A stretch of 64,000 nt of DNA from Bacillus vallismortis (lineage in GTDB: Bacteria > Bacillota > Bacilli > Bacillales > Bacillaceae): positions 1-64,000 of the forward strand of contig NZ_CP026362.1 in NCBI RefSeq assembly GCF_004116955.1, read 5' to 3'. The translations under genes and the position numbers were made by a program. Position 1 is the first letter of the stretch, and every line of letters starts with the position of its first letter. Shown here piece after piece: positions 22,123 to 29,989 of the stretch. Under the pieces are notes generated by a model. It saw nothing but the letters and a program-made list of their open reading frames with translations. It did no database searches and had not been told where the DNA came from.

Positions 22123-22402
22123 GGCATATACAGTTGTATATGCCTCAGCGTGTCGACAAACCCTCGCATTCGTTGTCAGGCCTGCGCGTCGGTGCTCACG
22201 AATGACGAAAGGAACGGCGGCTAAATGCTTAAGCGTCCTGCCTAAACGCCGCCGTCATCATATCCTGTGAAAGTCTGCTCCGATGCTCGTCCTTCCTAGA
22301 CTTCAAGGGTTTTCAATCACGCTGAAAAGATGACAAAATCCTAAAACGAAAACCGTTTTAGGATTTTGTCAACAATCTGGGGCATATACAGTTGTATATG
22401 CC
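22123..22402. repeat. Structured intergenic element bounded by two identical palindromes
   Basis: The 22-bp perfect palindrome GGCATATACA-GT-TGTATATGCC occurs at 22123-22144 and again at 22381-22402. Between them are further dyads: CATTCGT/ACGAATG (22167-22173, 22198-22204), ACGGCGG/CCGCCGT (22214-22220, 22249-22255) and a perfect 18-bp stem beginning TGACAAAATCC (22331-22348 with 22354-22371, loop AAAAC). No ORF. It fills the gap between convergent yvdQ and yvdR and could terminate both. It resembles multi-copy intergenic elements of B. subtilis; I cannot confirm copy number. Confidence 0.75.
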
Positions 22403-22408
22403 TTTATT

Positions 22409-22729
22409 TTATGATGAAGACGTAAGACGCAGGCCGATGACACCGGCAAGGATAAGGCCCAGACAAATCAGCTGTGAAAGCTGAAAACGTTCCTTAAACC
22501 AGATAAAGCCGACTGCAGATACGCCAATGCTGCCAATGCCGGTCCAGACGGCATAAGCGACTCCAGCAGGCAGGATCTGCATCGCTTGTGAAAGGCAGTA
22601 AAAGGATAAGCCAAATCCAACAGTCATTACAATGATCGGCCACTTTTTTCTTGTTCCATCTATATATTTCATGGCGACGGCAGCTATAATTTCTTCTATG
22701 CCGGCAACGACTAATAAAAACCATGCCAT
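22409..22729 (-). CDS. yvdR: YvdR, small multidrug resistance (SMR) subunit
   Basis: 106-residue protein with four membrane helices and the SMR signature AYAVWTGIGSIG; the membrane Glu (IEEIIAA) near residue 12 is the expected proton/substrate site. It overlaps the yvdS stop by the TAATG type of junction. SMR pairs made by adjacent genes usually form heterodimers, and many export guanidinium compounds; the substrate here is unknown. Confidence 0.9.
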   Translation of the reverse strand: MAWFLLVVAGIEEIIAAVAMKYIDGTRKKWPIIVMTVGFGLSFYCLSQAMQILPAGVAYAVWTGIGSIGVSAVGFIWFKERFQLSQLICLGLILAGVIGLRLTSSS

Positions 22730-23064
22730 TACGAGTCACCTCCCGACTGTGTTTTGCTTTCTTTCGTGAAGAGCTTCATTCCTAAAATACCAGCCAGCAA
22801 TAAAGCTAAAAAGAACATTTGCGCTGCTGAGAAGGATTCGCCCAAAACAACGCCGGTGATATATGTTCCGACAGTTCCGATTCCGACAAATACAGTGTAC
22901 GCCGCAGCCATGGGGATTTTTCGATAAGAGCGGATCAACAGCATAAAGCTGATCGCGATCAAAATCAAAATCATGATCCAATCCAAAAGCGAATCGGCAT
23001 GTTTGAGGGAAGAGGCCCAAACCACTTCTAAAAGTCCTGCAATCAAAACAAGCACCCAGTTCAA
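22729..23064 (-). CDS. yvdS: YvdS, small multidrug resistance (SMR) subunit
   Basis: Partner of YvdR: four helices, the Glu in LLEVVWASSLKHAD and the signature AAAYTVFVGIGTVGTY. I choose TTG at 23064 (MNWVLVLIAG, 111 aa) because GAGAGGTG lies at the right distance; a GTG at 23073 overlaps that ribosome site. It lies 80 bp downstream of yvdT, with an operator-like repeat between them. Confidence 0.9.
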   Translation of the reverse strand: MNWVLVLIAGLLEVVWASSLKHADSLLDWIMILILIAISFMLLIRSYRKIPMAAAYTVFVGIGTVGTYITGVVLGESFSAAQMFFLALLLAGILGMKLFTKESKTQSGGDS

Positions 23065-23083
23065 AATAAACACCTCTCATTTT

Positions 23084-23101
23084 ATGAATGAACGTCAGTC
23101 A
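23084..23101. promoter_or_regulatory. Candidate YvdT operator, copy 1
   Basis: ATGAATGAACGTCAGTCA, an imperfect dyad (TGAATGA / TCAGTCA), just upstream of yvdS. A copy differing at one base lies upstream of yvdT at 23747-23764. Repeats in front of a TetR gene and its efflux partners suggest autoregulation. Confidence 0.55.
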
Positions 23102-23143
23102 TTTTTATGCCAGTAAAAAATGAGCGGTATTACCAGTCATTTT

Positions 23144-23728
23144 TTACACTGTAGCTAAGCTCCGTTTTAAGAAAGTAAAGATTTCTTTTTTAGTCACTTC
23201 AATATTTTCATCTTGTTCAAATCCGATATAGAATCGTTCAGCTGTGTTCTCGACCAAGTTGATAATCGTTCTGGCCGTCCATTTTGCATTGATTCCTTCC
23301 GTTACCTCGCGGCTTTCCATCGCCTTATGGATGACTTTTTCGAGCCAGGAATAATAAGGCTGATAGATCGTCTCCCATTTTTCCATGGAGTGGTCGATCG
23401 CAAGCCCGGAGTAACAGAGAACGATAATATCCTTATGGCGTTCGGTAATGAGAAATGTCTCATCAATTAATATATCTAAAACGGTCCAAAAATCCTCGTC
23501 TCCATGCAGCCTTCCTTTGATTTGGTCCAGCGTATGGGTGAGAAGATTTTCTGCGATTGCCGGGATGAGGGCATTTTTAGATGAGAAATACAAATAGAAC
23601 GTTCCTTGGGCAGTGCCGGCCTTTTTGACAATATCTGATATAGAGGCTTTGTCGAGACCTTTTTCAGAAATCACGTCAATGGCAGCCTGCAGAATTTTTT
23701 CATATTTGCCCGATGTATGTTTTGGCAT
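23144..23728 (-). CDS. yvdT: YvdT, TetR-family transcriptional regulator
   Basis: 194 residues: TetR N-terminal HTH (ISEKGLDKASISDIVKKAGTAQGTFYLYFSSKNAL) and a ligand domain. I choose ATG at 23728 (MPKHTSGKY), preceded by GGAGGG; the longer reading starting at 23764 would run through the operator-like repeat. It probably represses itself and the SMR pair yvdS-yvdR downstream. Confidence 0.9.
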   Translation of the reverse strand: MPKHTSGKYEKILQAAIDVISEKGLDKASISDIVKKAGTAQGTFYLYFSSKNALIPAIAENLLTHTLDQIKGRLHGDEDFWTVLDILIDETFLITERHKDIIVLCYSGLAIDHSMEKWETIYQPYYSWLEKVIHKAMESREVTEGINAKWTARTIINLVENTAERFYIGFEQDENIEVTKKEIFTFLKRSLATV

Positions 23729-23746
23729 AAGGAATCCCTCCATTAC

Positions 23747-23764
23747 TGACTGACTTTCATTCAT
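23747..23764. promoter_or_regulatory. Candidate YvdT operator, copy 2
   Basis: On the minus strand ATGAATGAAAGTCAGTCA, matching the copy at 23084-23101 in 17 of 18 positions. It lies about 20 bp upstream of the yvdT start. Confidence 0.55.
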
Positions 23765-23792
23765 TTTATAGCCGGTTTATTTGTTTGTAAAG

Positions 23793-23827
23793 AATAAAGA
23801 AGCAAGAAAACCTCTTGCTTCTTTATT
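23793..23827 (-). terminator. Terminator of yveA
   Basis: A 14-bp perfect stem (AATAAAGAAGCAAG and its complement) with a 7-nt loop overlapping the yveA stop codon. Confidence 0.75.
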
Positions 23828-25385
23828 GATCATAATCAATGGCGGCTTTCGGGAGCCCGGTATACTTTGCCCAGTAGTAAATCGCAATTGAGCCGATGGC
23901 GACCAAAATTAGGTCGACGGGATTGCTGATGATGCCTAAACCGTGTCCGAAAGAACCGATGTAGGAAAAGACCAGCATCATGATATAAAACCCGATCAGC
24001 CACCAGGCAGATTTCAGCTGCTGGGCAAGACTGACATCTTCTTGAGGCGCATATTTGCTGAAAAAGAGATAAACCAAAAACATGATGAGCTGTGAACCGA
24101 GCAGCCAAGAAACGGTCGTCCATCCTGACCAGTACACGATAAAGGCCGTGAAGATAAAGGAAAGCGGCCCGATAATGCTCATTCCTCTTAAATAAAACGG
24201 CCTGTTCAAGTCCTTCGCATTCACCCTGAGCGCTGCTGAGCAAATGGGTGCGATCGCATAGGAAAGGATGAGTGCGACAGAACAGACATTGACGAGCGCG
24301 TTCCACGAAGGGAAGGGGAGCGTCCAGAAAATCGACATGGCAAACGATAGCCAGAGTGAAGCGCGTGGTGTTCCGGTTTCTTTATTGACCTTTGAAAATA
24401 TGCGAAATAATGTGCCGTTCCGCGCCCAGGCGTAAACAAGGCGAGACGTCGTATTCATAAAAATATTCCCGTTTCCACCCGGTGACAAAATAGCGTCTAA
24501 AATGACAAGCGTTGCAAGCCAGCCCAAACCGAGCATGACCGCAATATCTTTAAACGGCAATGAAAACTCCCGTCCGATTGCAGGCCAGCCGTTTTTAAGC
24601 GTTTCTGTCGGGATTGCGCCAATAAAAGTGACTTGCAAAACAGTATAAATGATGGTGGAAACGATGATGCAAACGATTAAAGCGATCGGGATGTTGCGTT
24701 TTGGATTTCGCACTTCGCCTGCAACAGCCACAATCGGGTGCAGGCCCAGGTACGCAAACATCACGCCCCCTGTCGATATCGCAGCCTGAATACCTGTAAA
24801 ACCAAACGGCGCAAATCCTTCAACAGATAAATTTTGTGCGTTAAAATGAAAGATCAACACGATAATGATCGTAATCGGGACAATATATTTAAAAATCGAT
24901 ATGATGAAATTGGCCTTGGCGAAAGTTTTGACACTCCAATAATTCAGGAGAAAAAACAAGCATAGCAAGGCAAATTGCAAGAGCCAGCCTGCAATGGTCG
25001 GTGAATCAGAGCCTTCTTTGGTCAGGCCGGGAAACCAATAGGCCACGTATTGCCGGACTGCCGTGACTTCAATCGAAATCAGGCTTGTATAAGCGACAAT
25101 TGTGACAAATGAAATTAAATAACCGACAAGGTGACCATGTGAATAAACGGGGTATCGAATGATGCCTCCGGTACGGGGCAGAGCGGCTCCGAGTTCAGCG
25201 TACACGAGCCCGATTAACAGAATGATAGCTCCGCCGATGATCCAGGAAAAAGCGCCGGAGGGCCCCGCTTTTGAGGCGACATTGCTGACAGCGAACAGCC
25301 ACGCTGACCCAAAGATTGCCCCCATCCCAACCAAAATCAGATCAAACAGTGACATTGATTTTTGAAAATTTCCTTGTTTAGACAT
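23823..25385 (-). CDS. yveA: YveA, amino acid permease (aspartate/glutamate type)
   Basis: APC-superfamily permease with 12 membrane helices, 520 aa. The first helix carries GMGAIFGSAWLF, typical of the substrate-binding break in helix 1. YveA of B. subtilis has been described as an L-aspartate transporter; specificity cannot be read here. ATG at 25385 (MSKQGNFQK) follows AAAGGAGGAAG. In 168 it is co-transcribed with sacB-levB; here a strong hairpin separates levB and yveA. Confidence 0.9.
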   Translation of the reverse strand: MSKQGNFQKSMSLFDLILVGMGAIFGSAWLFAVSNVASKAGPSGAFSWIIGGAIILLIGLVYAELGAALPRTGGIIRYPVYSHGHLVGYLISFVTIVAYTSLISIEVTAVRQYVAYWFPGLTKEGSDSPTIAGWLLQFALLCLFFLLNYWSVKTFAKANFIISIFKYIVPITIIIVLIFHFNAQNLSVEGFAPFGFTGIQAAISTGGVMFAYLGLHPIVAVAGEVRNPKRNIPIALIVCIIVSTIIYTVLQVTFIGAIPTETLKNGWPAIGREFSLPFKDIAVMLGLGWLATLVILDAILSPGGNGNIFMNTTSRLVYAWARNGTLFRIFSKVNKETGTPRASLWLSFAMSIFWTLPFPSWNALVNVCSVALILSYAIAPICSAALRVNAKDLNRPFYLRGMSIIGPLSFIFTAFIVYWSGWTTVSWLLGSQLIMFLVYLFFSKYAPQEDVSLAQQLKSAWWLIGFYIMMLVFSYIGSFGHGLGIISNPVDLILVAIGSIAIYYWAKYTGLPKAAIDYDQ

Positions 25386-25458
25386 CCGCTTCCTCCTTTG
25401 CAACCAGCCTTATATTCCTTACAATGCCCAATATGCAGGAGAGAATACCGCTCTCATC

Positions 25459-25494
25459 AAAAAACAGATGCAGCACGGGCTGCATCTGTTTTTT
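25459..25494 (-). terminator. Terminator after levB
   Basis: AAACAGATGCAGC / GCTGCATCTGTTT with loop ACGG, A and T runs on both sides. It starts at the levB stop, ahead of yveA. Confidence 0.85.
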
Positions 25495-27043
25495 ATTTAT
25501 GAATCGTATCCAAATGTTTCACCGTTATCTCTTTAAATGAAGCTGTGCCGCCTTCAGAATAAAGGGTAATGCCTTTATCTTCAGGTCTCGGGAACACTTG
25601 ATTTGAAAAAACGGTTTTTCCATCGCCGACAAATACTTCTATCGTTGTTTTATCGACGAGAATTTTTAAATGGGTCTTCTGTTTGCTTACATCGAAAGGT
25701 GTCTTGCTTTCGACATAGGTATTGCTTTTGTCAGGCTGATTTGCAGCCGCTCTGTTGACATATGCATAGCCGTCTTCGGCGAAAATGCCGACATCAATAT
25801 GGCGTTCTTGGTCTTCCGACTCTCTCAGCCTGACGCCTGCGTTCTTTAGCTCTGACCAAGAAAGATCCATATCAAGCTGGTACGTATCAGCAGTGATCGA
25901 CAGTGTTTTTGATCCGCTCACATCCTGATCCTCTATGTGGTCAGTTGAAACAGTCAGCTGCTCTAAAGCTTCGATCGGCTGTGAGACGAGACTGTATGTG
26001 CCGTCCTGCTCATGCAGCCGGAGTTCACGTATAACAGAATCTGTGCCATTAAACCCATTCTTCATTGTCGGTGTGTTGTTGGCGTAATCCCAATTGTTCA
26101 TCCAGGCAAGCGCATACCGCTTTTCTAATGGATCTGTGCTTTTGCCGTCTTCGAACGTCACGCCGCCGTACCAGTCAAAGCCGTAGTCAAGCCATTGCGG
26201 TCCAGTCTGATCCGCTGTAAATTCTTTTCCGTCAAAGCTTCCAGTCCAGTAAGCGTACGTATTTGGTTTGCCCCATGGTTTACCGTTCGCGCTGGCACCG
26301 AGAACCCACTTATTGGTGCCGTCACTTGCCCGCATCATGTAGAGGTCAGGACATTCCACAATGCCCGCTTGCTCTGGGAAAAATCCGCTTGTGTAATGCC
26401 AGTTTTTTAGGTTATCGGATTCATAAAAGCTGATTTTTGTCCCTTCAGCCATGGCCATGACCCATTTGTTATCCTGGTCATCCCATATGACTTTCGGGTC
26501 TCTGAAGTCGTCTGTGCCGGGATTAGGCATAACGGGGTTATCACGATAGGACTTGAATGATTTTCCTTTGTCTGTGCTATACCACAAATATTGCTCCTGT
26601 TTTTTGTCTTTGGCAGAAGGCTGTGTCACTATCGCGACAAGCGCATTTTTCCCGAATCCTGCTGTGTTATTTTTATCGATTACAACAGAACCGGACCAAA
26701 TATCGCCGTCCGGGTTTGTATATTTCGGAATTGCCACGCCTTCATCGGTCCAGTGCAGGAAATCCTCTGAAACGGCATGGCGCCATTCTGTGCCGTTTCC
26801 GTTTGGGTAATCCCGATTATAAAGATAGAAATAATGGTATTGTCCATCAAAATAGATTGGTTTTTGAGGATCATTTTTCCACTTGTCCGGCGTTGTAAAA
26901 TGATATGCCGCCCGGTAGTCCGGTTTCTGTGTTGATTTTGTTTTTTTGACAGGTTCTTCGTTTGGCAATAAGTCGATAAACAGCAATATTCCTGCAAAGA
27001 TGAGGAAGACGGTTAGCCATTTGCCTGCTTTTTTATAGTTCAT
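25493..27043 (-). CDS. levB: LevB, levan endo-hydrolase (GH32)
   Basis: Levan-degrading endolevanase releasing mainly levanbiose from the polymer made by SacB. One N-terminal hydrophobic helix (residues 8-25) acts as signal or anchor. GH32 beta-propeller motifs: NDPQKPIYFDG (nucleophile Asp), FRDPKVIWD (RDP) and ECPDLY (acid/base Glu). 516 aa; ATG at 27043 (MNYKKAGKW) preferred over the upstream start at 27091 because of AAAGGTG. Downstream of sacB in the same direction. Confidence 0.95.
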   Translation of the reverse strand: MNYKKAGKWLTVFLIFAGILLFIDLLPNEEPVKKTKSTQKPDYRAAYHFTTPDKWKNDPQKPIYFDGQYHYFYLYNRDYPNGNGTEWRHAVSEDFLHWTDEGVAIPKYTNPDGDIWSGSVVIDKNNTAGFGKNALVAIVTQPSAKDKKQEQYLWYSTDKGKSFKSYRDNPVMPNPGTDDFRDPKVIWDDQDNKWVMAMAEGTKISFYESDNLKNWHYTSGFFPEQAGIVECPDLYMMRASDGTNKWVLGASANGKPWGKPNTYAYWTGSFDGKEFTADQTGPQWLDYGFDWYGGVTFEDGKSTDPLEKRYALAWMNNWDYANNTPTMKNGFNGTDSVIRELRLHEQDGTYSLVSQPIEALEQLTVSTDHIEDQDVSGSKTLSITADTYQLDMDLSWSELKNAGVRLRESEDQERHIDVGIFAEDGYAYVNRAAANQPDKSNTYVESKTPFDVSKQKTHLKILVDKTTIEVFVGDGKTVFSNQVFPRPEDKGITLYSEGGTASFKEITVKHLDTIHK

Positions 27044-27077
27044 ATGGGATTCACCTTTATGATGGAAATAAGAAATA

Positions 27078-27112
27078 AAAGAAAATGCCAATAGGATATT
27101 GGCATTTTCTTT
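27078..27112 (-). terminator. Terminator between sacB and levB
   Basis: A 16-bp stem starting AAAGAAAATGCC with a 3-nt loop, 8 bp after the sacB stop. Some readthrough to levB is expected, as in 168. Confidence 0.75.
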
Positions 27113-27119
27113 CGCGTTT

Positions 27120-28541
27120 TTATTTGTTAACGGTTAATTGTCCTTGTTCAAGGATGCTGTCTTTTACAACAGATGTTTTCTTGCCTTTGATGTTCAAGAG
27201 GAAGCTTGGCGCAAACGTTGCTTGTTTGTCAGCAAAGAAACCTCTGTTTGTCATGTAGCTTGTAATGACGACATTGTTTCCTTTAGCTTGAGGCACAGCG
27301 AAGTGTGAGTAAGTAAAGGTCACATCGTTAGGATCAAGATCCATTTTTAACACAAGGCCTGTTTTGTTTAGCGGCTTGTATGGGCCTGTTAAGGAATTAG
27401 AAACATAACCAAGCATATAAATGTCATTAGATGTAATGCCGTCGATTGTCATTTTTGATCCGCGAGAGTCAGTGAACAGGTACCATTTGCCATTCATTTT
27501 AAAGACATTCGGGCGTTCAATTTCATCTGTAACTGTGTTAGATGCAATCAGCGGTTTCATCACTTTTTTCATTGTGTAGTCATCGTTTAGCTCAATGATG
27601 CCGAGTGCGCCGTTTGCTAATTCTGCTGCGCGTTTTTTATCGCTTTGCAGAAGTTTTTGACTTTCTTGACGGAAGAATGATGTGCTTTTGCCGTAGTACG
27701 CTTTGTTAAATAAAGATTCTTCGCCTTGGTAACCGTTGTCAGTTCCAGTGTTCGCTTCAAATACTAAGTATTTGCGGCCTTTATCTTCCACGTAGTGCGG
27801 ATCTCTCAGCGTATGGTTATCACCGGAGCTGTAGTTGCCTTCATCGATGAACTGCTGTACATTTTGATACGTTTTGCCGTCACCGTCAAAGATTGATTTA
27901 TAATCTTCTACACCGTCGATATTCAGAGAGCTGTCTGACGTTGATACGTTAACCTGTGCAGTTGTCAGTGTTTGTTTGCCGTAATGTTTACCAGAAAAGT
28001 CAGTGTAGAACAAACGAATGTGACCGTCAGATGTGAATGTCGCTGAACCAGACCATTCTTGTGTTTGGTCTTTCAGGATTGAATCATTTGCATCGAATTT
28101 GTCGCTGTCTTTGAAGACACGGCCAGCGTTTTTCCAGCTGTCAATAGACGTTTCGCCGACTTTTTGATAGAACATGTAAATCGATGTGTCATCCGCATCT
28201 TTAGGGTCTCCCGCTAACGCAAAGACAATGTGGTAGCCGTGATAGTTTGCGACTGTGCCGTCAGCGTTTTGCAATGGCCAGCTGTCCCAAACGTCCAGGC
28301 CTTTTGCAGAAGAGATATTTTTAATTGTGGATGGATCAAATTCAGGCACTTGATATTTTTCATTTTTTTGCTGTTCAGGGATTTTCAGCATGTCATGGCG
28401 TGTAATATGGGTAATGCCGTACGTTTCCTTATACGGTTTTTGGTTCGTTTCTTTCGCAAACGCTTGAGTCGCGCCTCCTGCCAGCAGTGCAGTTGTAAAG
28501 GTTAATGCTGTCGCTTGTTTTGCAAACTTTTTGATGTTCAT
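27120..28541 (-). CDS. sacB: SacB, levansucrase (GH68)
   Basis: Secreted enzyme that transfers fructose from sucrose to growing levan. 473 aa with a signal peptide ending near ATQAFA-KE. Catalytic residues are in place: nucleophile Asp86 (DVWDSWP), stabiliser Asp247 (TLRDPHY) and acid/base Glu342 (DEIERPNVF). Controlled by a sucrose-responsive RNA antiterminator in its leader (SacY) and by DegSU upstream, from known 168 biology. Confidence 0.98.
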   Translation of the reverse strand: MNIKKFAKQATALTFTTALLAGGATQAFAKETNQKPYKETYGITHITRHDMLKIPEQQKNEKYQVPEFDPSTIKNISSAKGLDVWDSWPLQNADGTVANYHGYHIVFALAGDPKDADDTSIYMFYQKVGETSIDSWKNAGRVFKDSDKFDANDSILKDQTQEWSGSATFTSDGHIRLFYTDFSGKHYGKQTLTTAQVNVSTSDSSLNIDGVEDYKSIFDGDGKTYQNVQQFIDEGNYSSGDNHTLRDPHYVEDKGRKYLVFEANTGTDNGYQGEESLFNKAYYGKSTSFFRQESQKLLQSDKKRAAELANGALGIIELNDDYTMKKVMKPLIASNTVTDEIERPNVFKMNGKWYLFTDSRGSKMTIDGITSNDIYMLGYVSNSLTGPYKPLNKTGLVLKMDLDPNDVTFTYSHFAVPQAKGNNVVITSYMTNRGFFADKQATFAPSFLLNIKGKKTSVVKDSILEQGQLTVNK

Positions 28542-28626
28542 CGTTCATGTCTCCTTTTTGATGTACTGTGTTAGCGGTTTGCTTCTTCCGGCCCTCCTGT
28601 TGAAGATGGCAAGTCAGTTACCTCAA

Positions 28627-28749
28627 TAAAAAAAGACCTAAAATATGTAAGGGTGACGCCAAAGAATACACTTTGCCCTTTACACATTTTAGGTCTTGCC
28701 TGCTTTATCAGTAACAAACCTGCGTAATTTACTTTTCGACATCATTCTA
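28627..28749 (-). promoter_or_regulatory. sacB promoter and RAT/terminator leader
   Basis: Minus strand: TTGTAA (28772-28767), 17 bp, TAGAAT (28749-28744) is the promoter. The RAT antiterminator spans 28720-28692 (GGTTTGTTACTGATAAAGC...) and partly overlaps a long terminator stem (28697-28627, arms around AAGACCTAAAAT) ending in a T run. This is the SacY-controlled switch: bound SacY stabilises RAT and lets transcription enter sacB. Confidence 0.9.
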
Positions 28750-29016
28750 TTAGACTCTCGTTTAGATTACAACGGGTCTATTTTCCTCTTTTGTTTGATA
28801 GAAAAATGAGAAAAGACCTTCACGGATATGAGTCGGATAGACTAATAGGTGTTGGGGAAAGCTCTTTTCTTTTCAGGAAGATCGGCTGTTTTAGAGACTG
28901 GTTGCATAGGTTGTATTCGGGGGCTTCGGCTTCAGCTTCAGCGATTGTGAAACGGAATCAGGATGCAGGCCACTATCACTCTTTCGGAATTATTTTTCTC
29001 ATATTTTTCAAATTTT

Positions 29017-29042
29017 TGAAACATAGAAGGGGAAATATCGTA
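29017..29042 (+). promoter_or_regulatory. Sigma-W promoter of pbpE
   Basis: TGAAAC (29017-29022), 16 bp, CGTA (29039-29042) is an ideal ECF sigma-W promoter, 22 bp before the pbpE start. pbpE-racX is a known sigma-W operon. After the deletion this promoter reads into epsO. Confidence 0.85.
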
Positions 29043-29063
29043 GACATTATGGGAGGTGTAAAA

Positions 29064-29842
29064 ATGAAGCGAGAAAAAAGGATACATCTTGGCACATTAT
29101 TCTCTGTGTTGGCGGAAAAACAGCAGTTCAACGGGACGGTTCTGGCCGCGGAGGACGGCGATATTTTATATCATCACTCTTTCGGTTATGCGGAACTGGC
29201 GGAAAAACGCCCTTTGCAAACCAGCTCTTTGTTTGAGTTAGCGTCTCTGTCAAAGCCTTTTACAGCTTTGGGGATTATATTGCTTGAGGAGAAAGGAATT
29301 GTTGGATATGAAGACAAAGTTGAGCGTTGGCTGCCGGGTTTTCCATATCAGGGCGTCACGATTCGGCATTTATTGAACCATACGTCAGGGCTGCCTGATT
29401 ATTTTCAATGGTTTCTTGACAATTGGAACAAGCACAAGATTGCGGTGAATCAAGATGTTGTCGATATGCTGATGAATGAGGGGCTGCCTAGTGATTTTGA
29501 GCCGAACGAGGGCTGGCTGTACAGCAACACGGGGTATGTGCTGCTGGCGGTAATCATGGAAAAAGCCTCCGGCATGAGCTATTCGGATTTTATGAAAACA
29601 CATATTTTCTCACCGCTCGGCATGAATGAAACGAGAGTGTATAATAGGAGGTTTCGGTCTGAGCAGACAGATCATTATGCATATGGATACGTGTATGATG
29701 TCCATTCCGAAACGTACGTCCTGCCTGATGATCTGGAAGAAACAAACTATGTTGTGTACCTCGATGGCATTCAGGGAGATGGCCCCTCCATACCCAGCCG
29801 CTGTTTGATCCGTCTTTATTTTATGCTCATGAAGGTACCTTA
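29064..29842 (+). pseudogene. pbpE: pbpE (PBP4*), C-terminally truncated by deletion
   Basis: Low-molecular-weight penicillin-binding protein/beta-lactamase-like serine hydrolase. ATG at 29064 follows GGAGGTG. The active SxxK (SLSK) and the YSNTGY motif remain, but the sequence leaves the family after DGIQGDG near 29780, continues out of frame in epsN DNA and stops at 29842. About 240 of roughly 450 residues remain; the C-terminal part with the third active-site motif is lost, so it is probably inactive. Confidence 0.9.
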
Positions 29843-29989
29843 AGCATATGCGAGGACCTTTTCAAGCGAGGAATCTGTCTCCCATCAGGATCAAGTCTGA
29901 CGGAAGAAGAACAAGACAGGGTCATTGATGTTTTACTGCATTTATTCCAAACTGCCGAGGTGAAGAAATGGACAGCAAGCATTCGATGA
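29782..29989 (+). pseudogene. epsN: epsN 3' remnant (aminotransferase C-terminus)
   Basis: In the frame shifted by one from pbpE, the DNA reads PLHTQPLFDPSLFYAHEG and later GICLPSGSSLTEEEQDRVI, the C-terminal end of DegT/EryC1-type sugar aminotransferases such as EpsN. Its stop (29987-29989) overlaps the epsO start at 29968, as in an intact eps operon. All preceding eps genes are missing. Confidence 0.88.

Noticed and set aside
28791-29063. In-frame extension of pbpE upstream to 28791
   Set aside because: It would translate through the sigma-W promoter and lacks family sequence; ATG 29064 has a proper GGAGGTG site.
29064-29842. pbpE-epsN as a deliberate gene fusion
   Set aside because: The two parts are in different frames, and the product stops 20 codons after the join.
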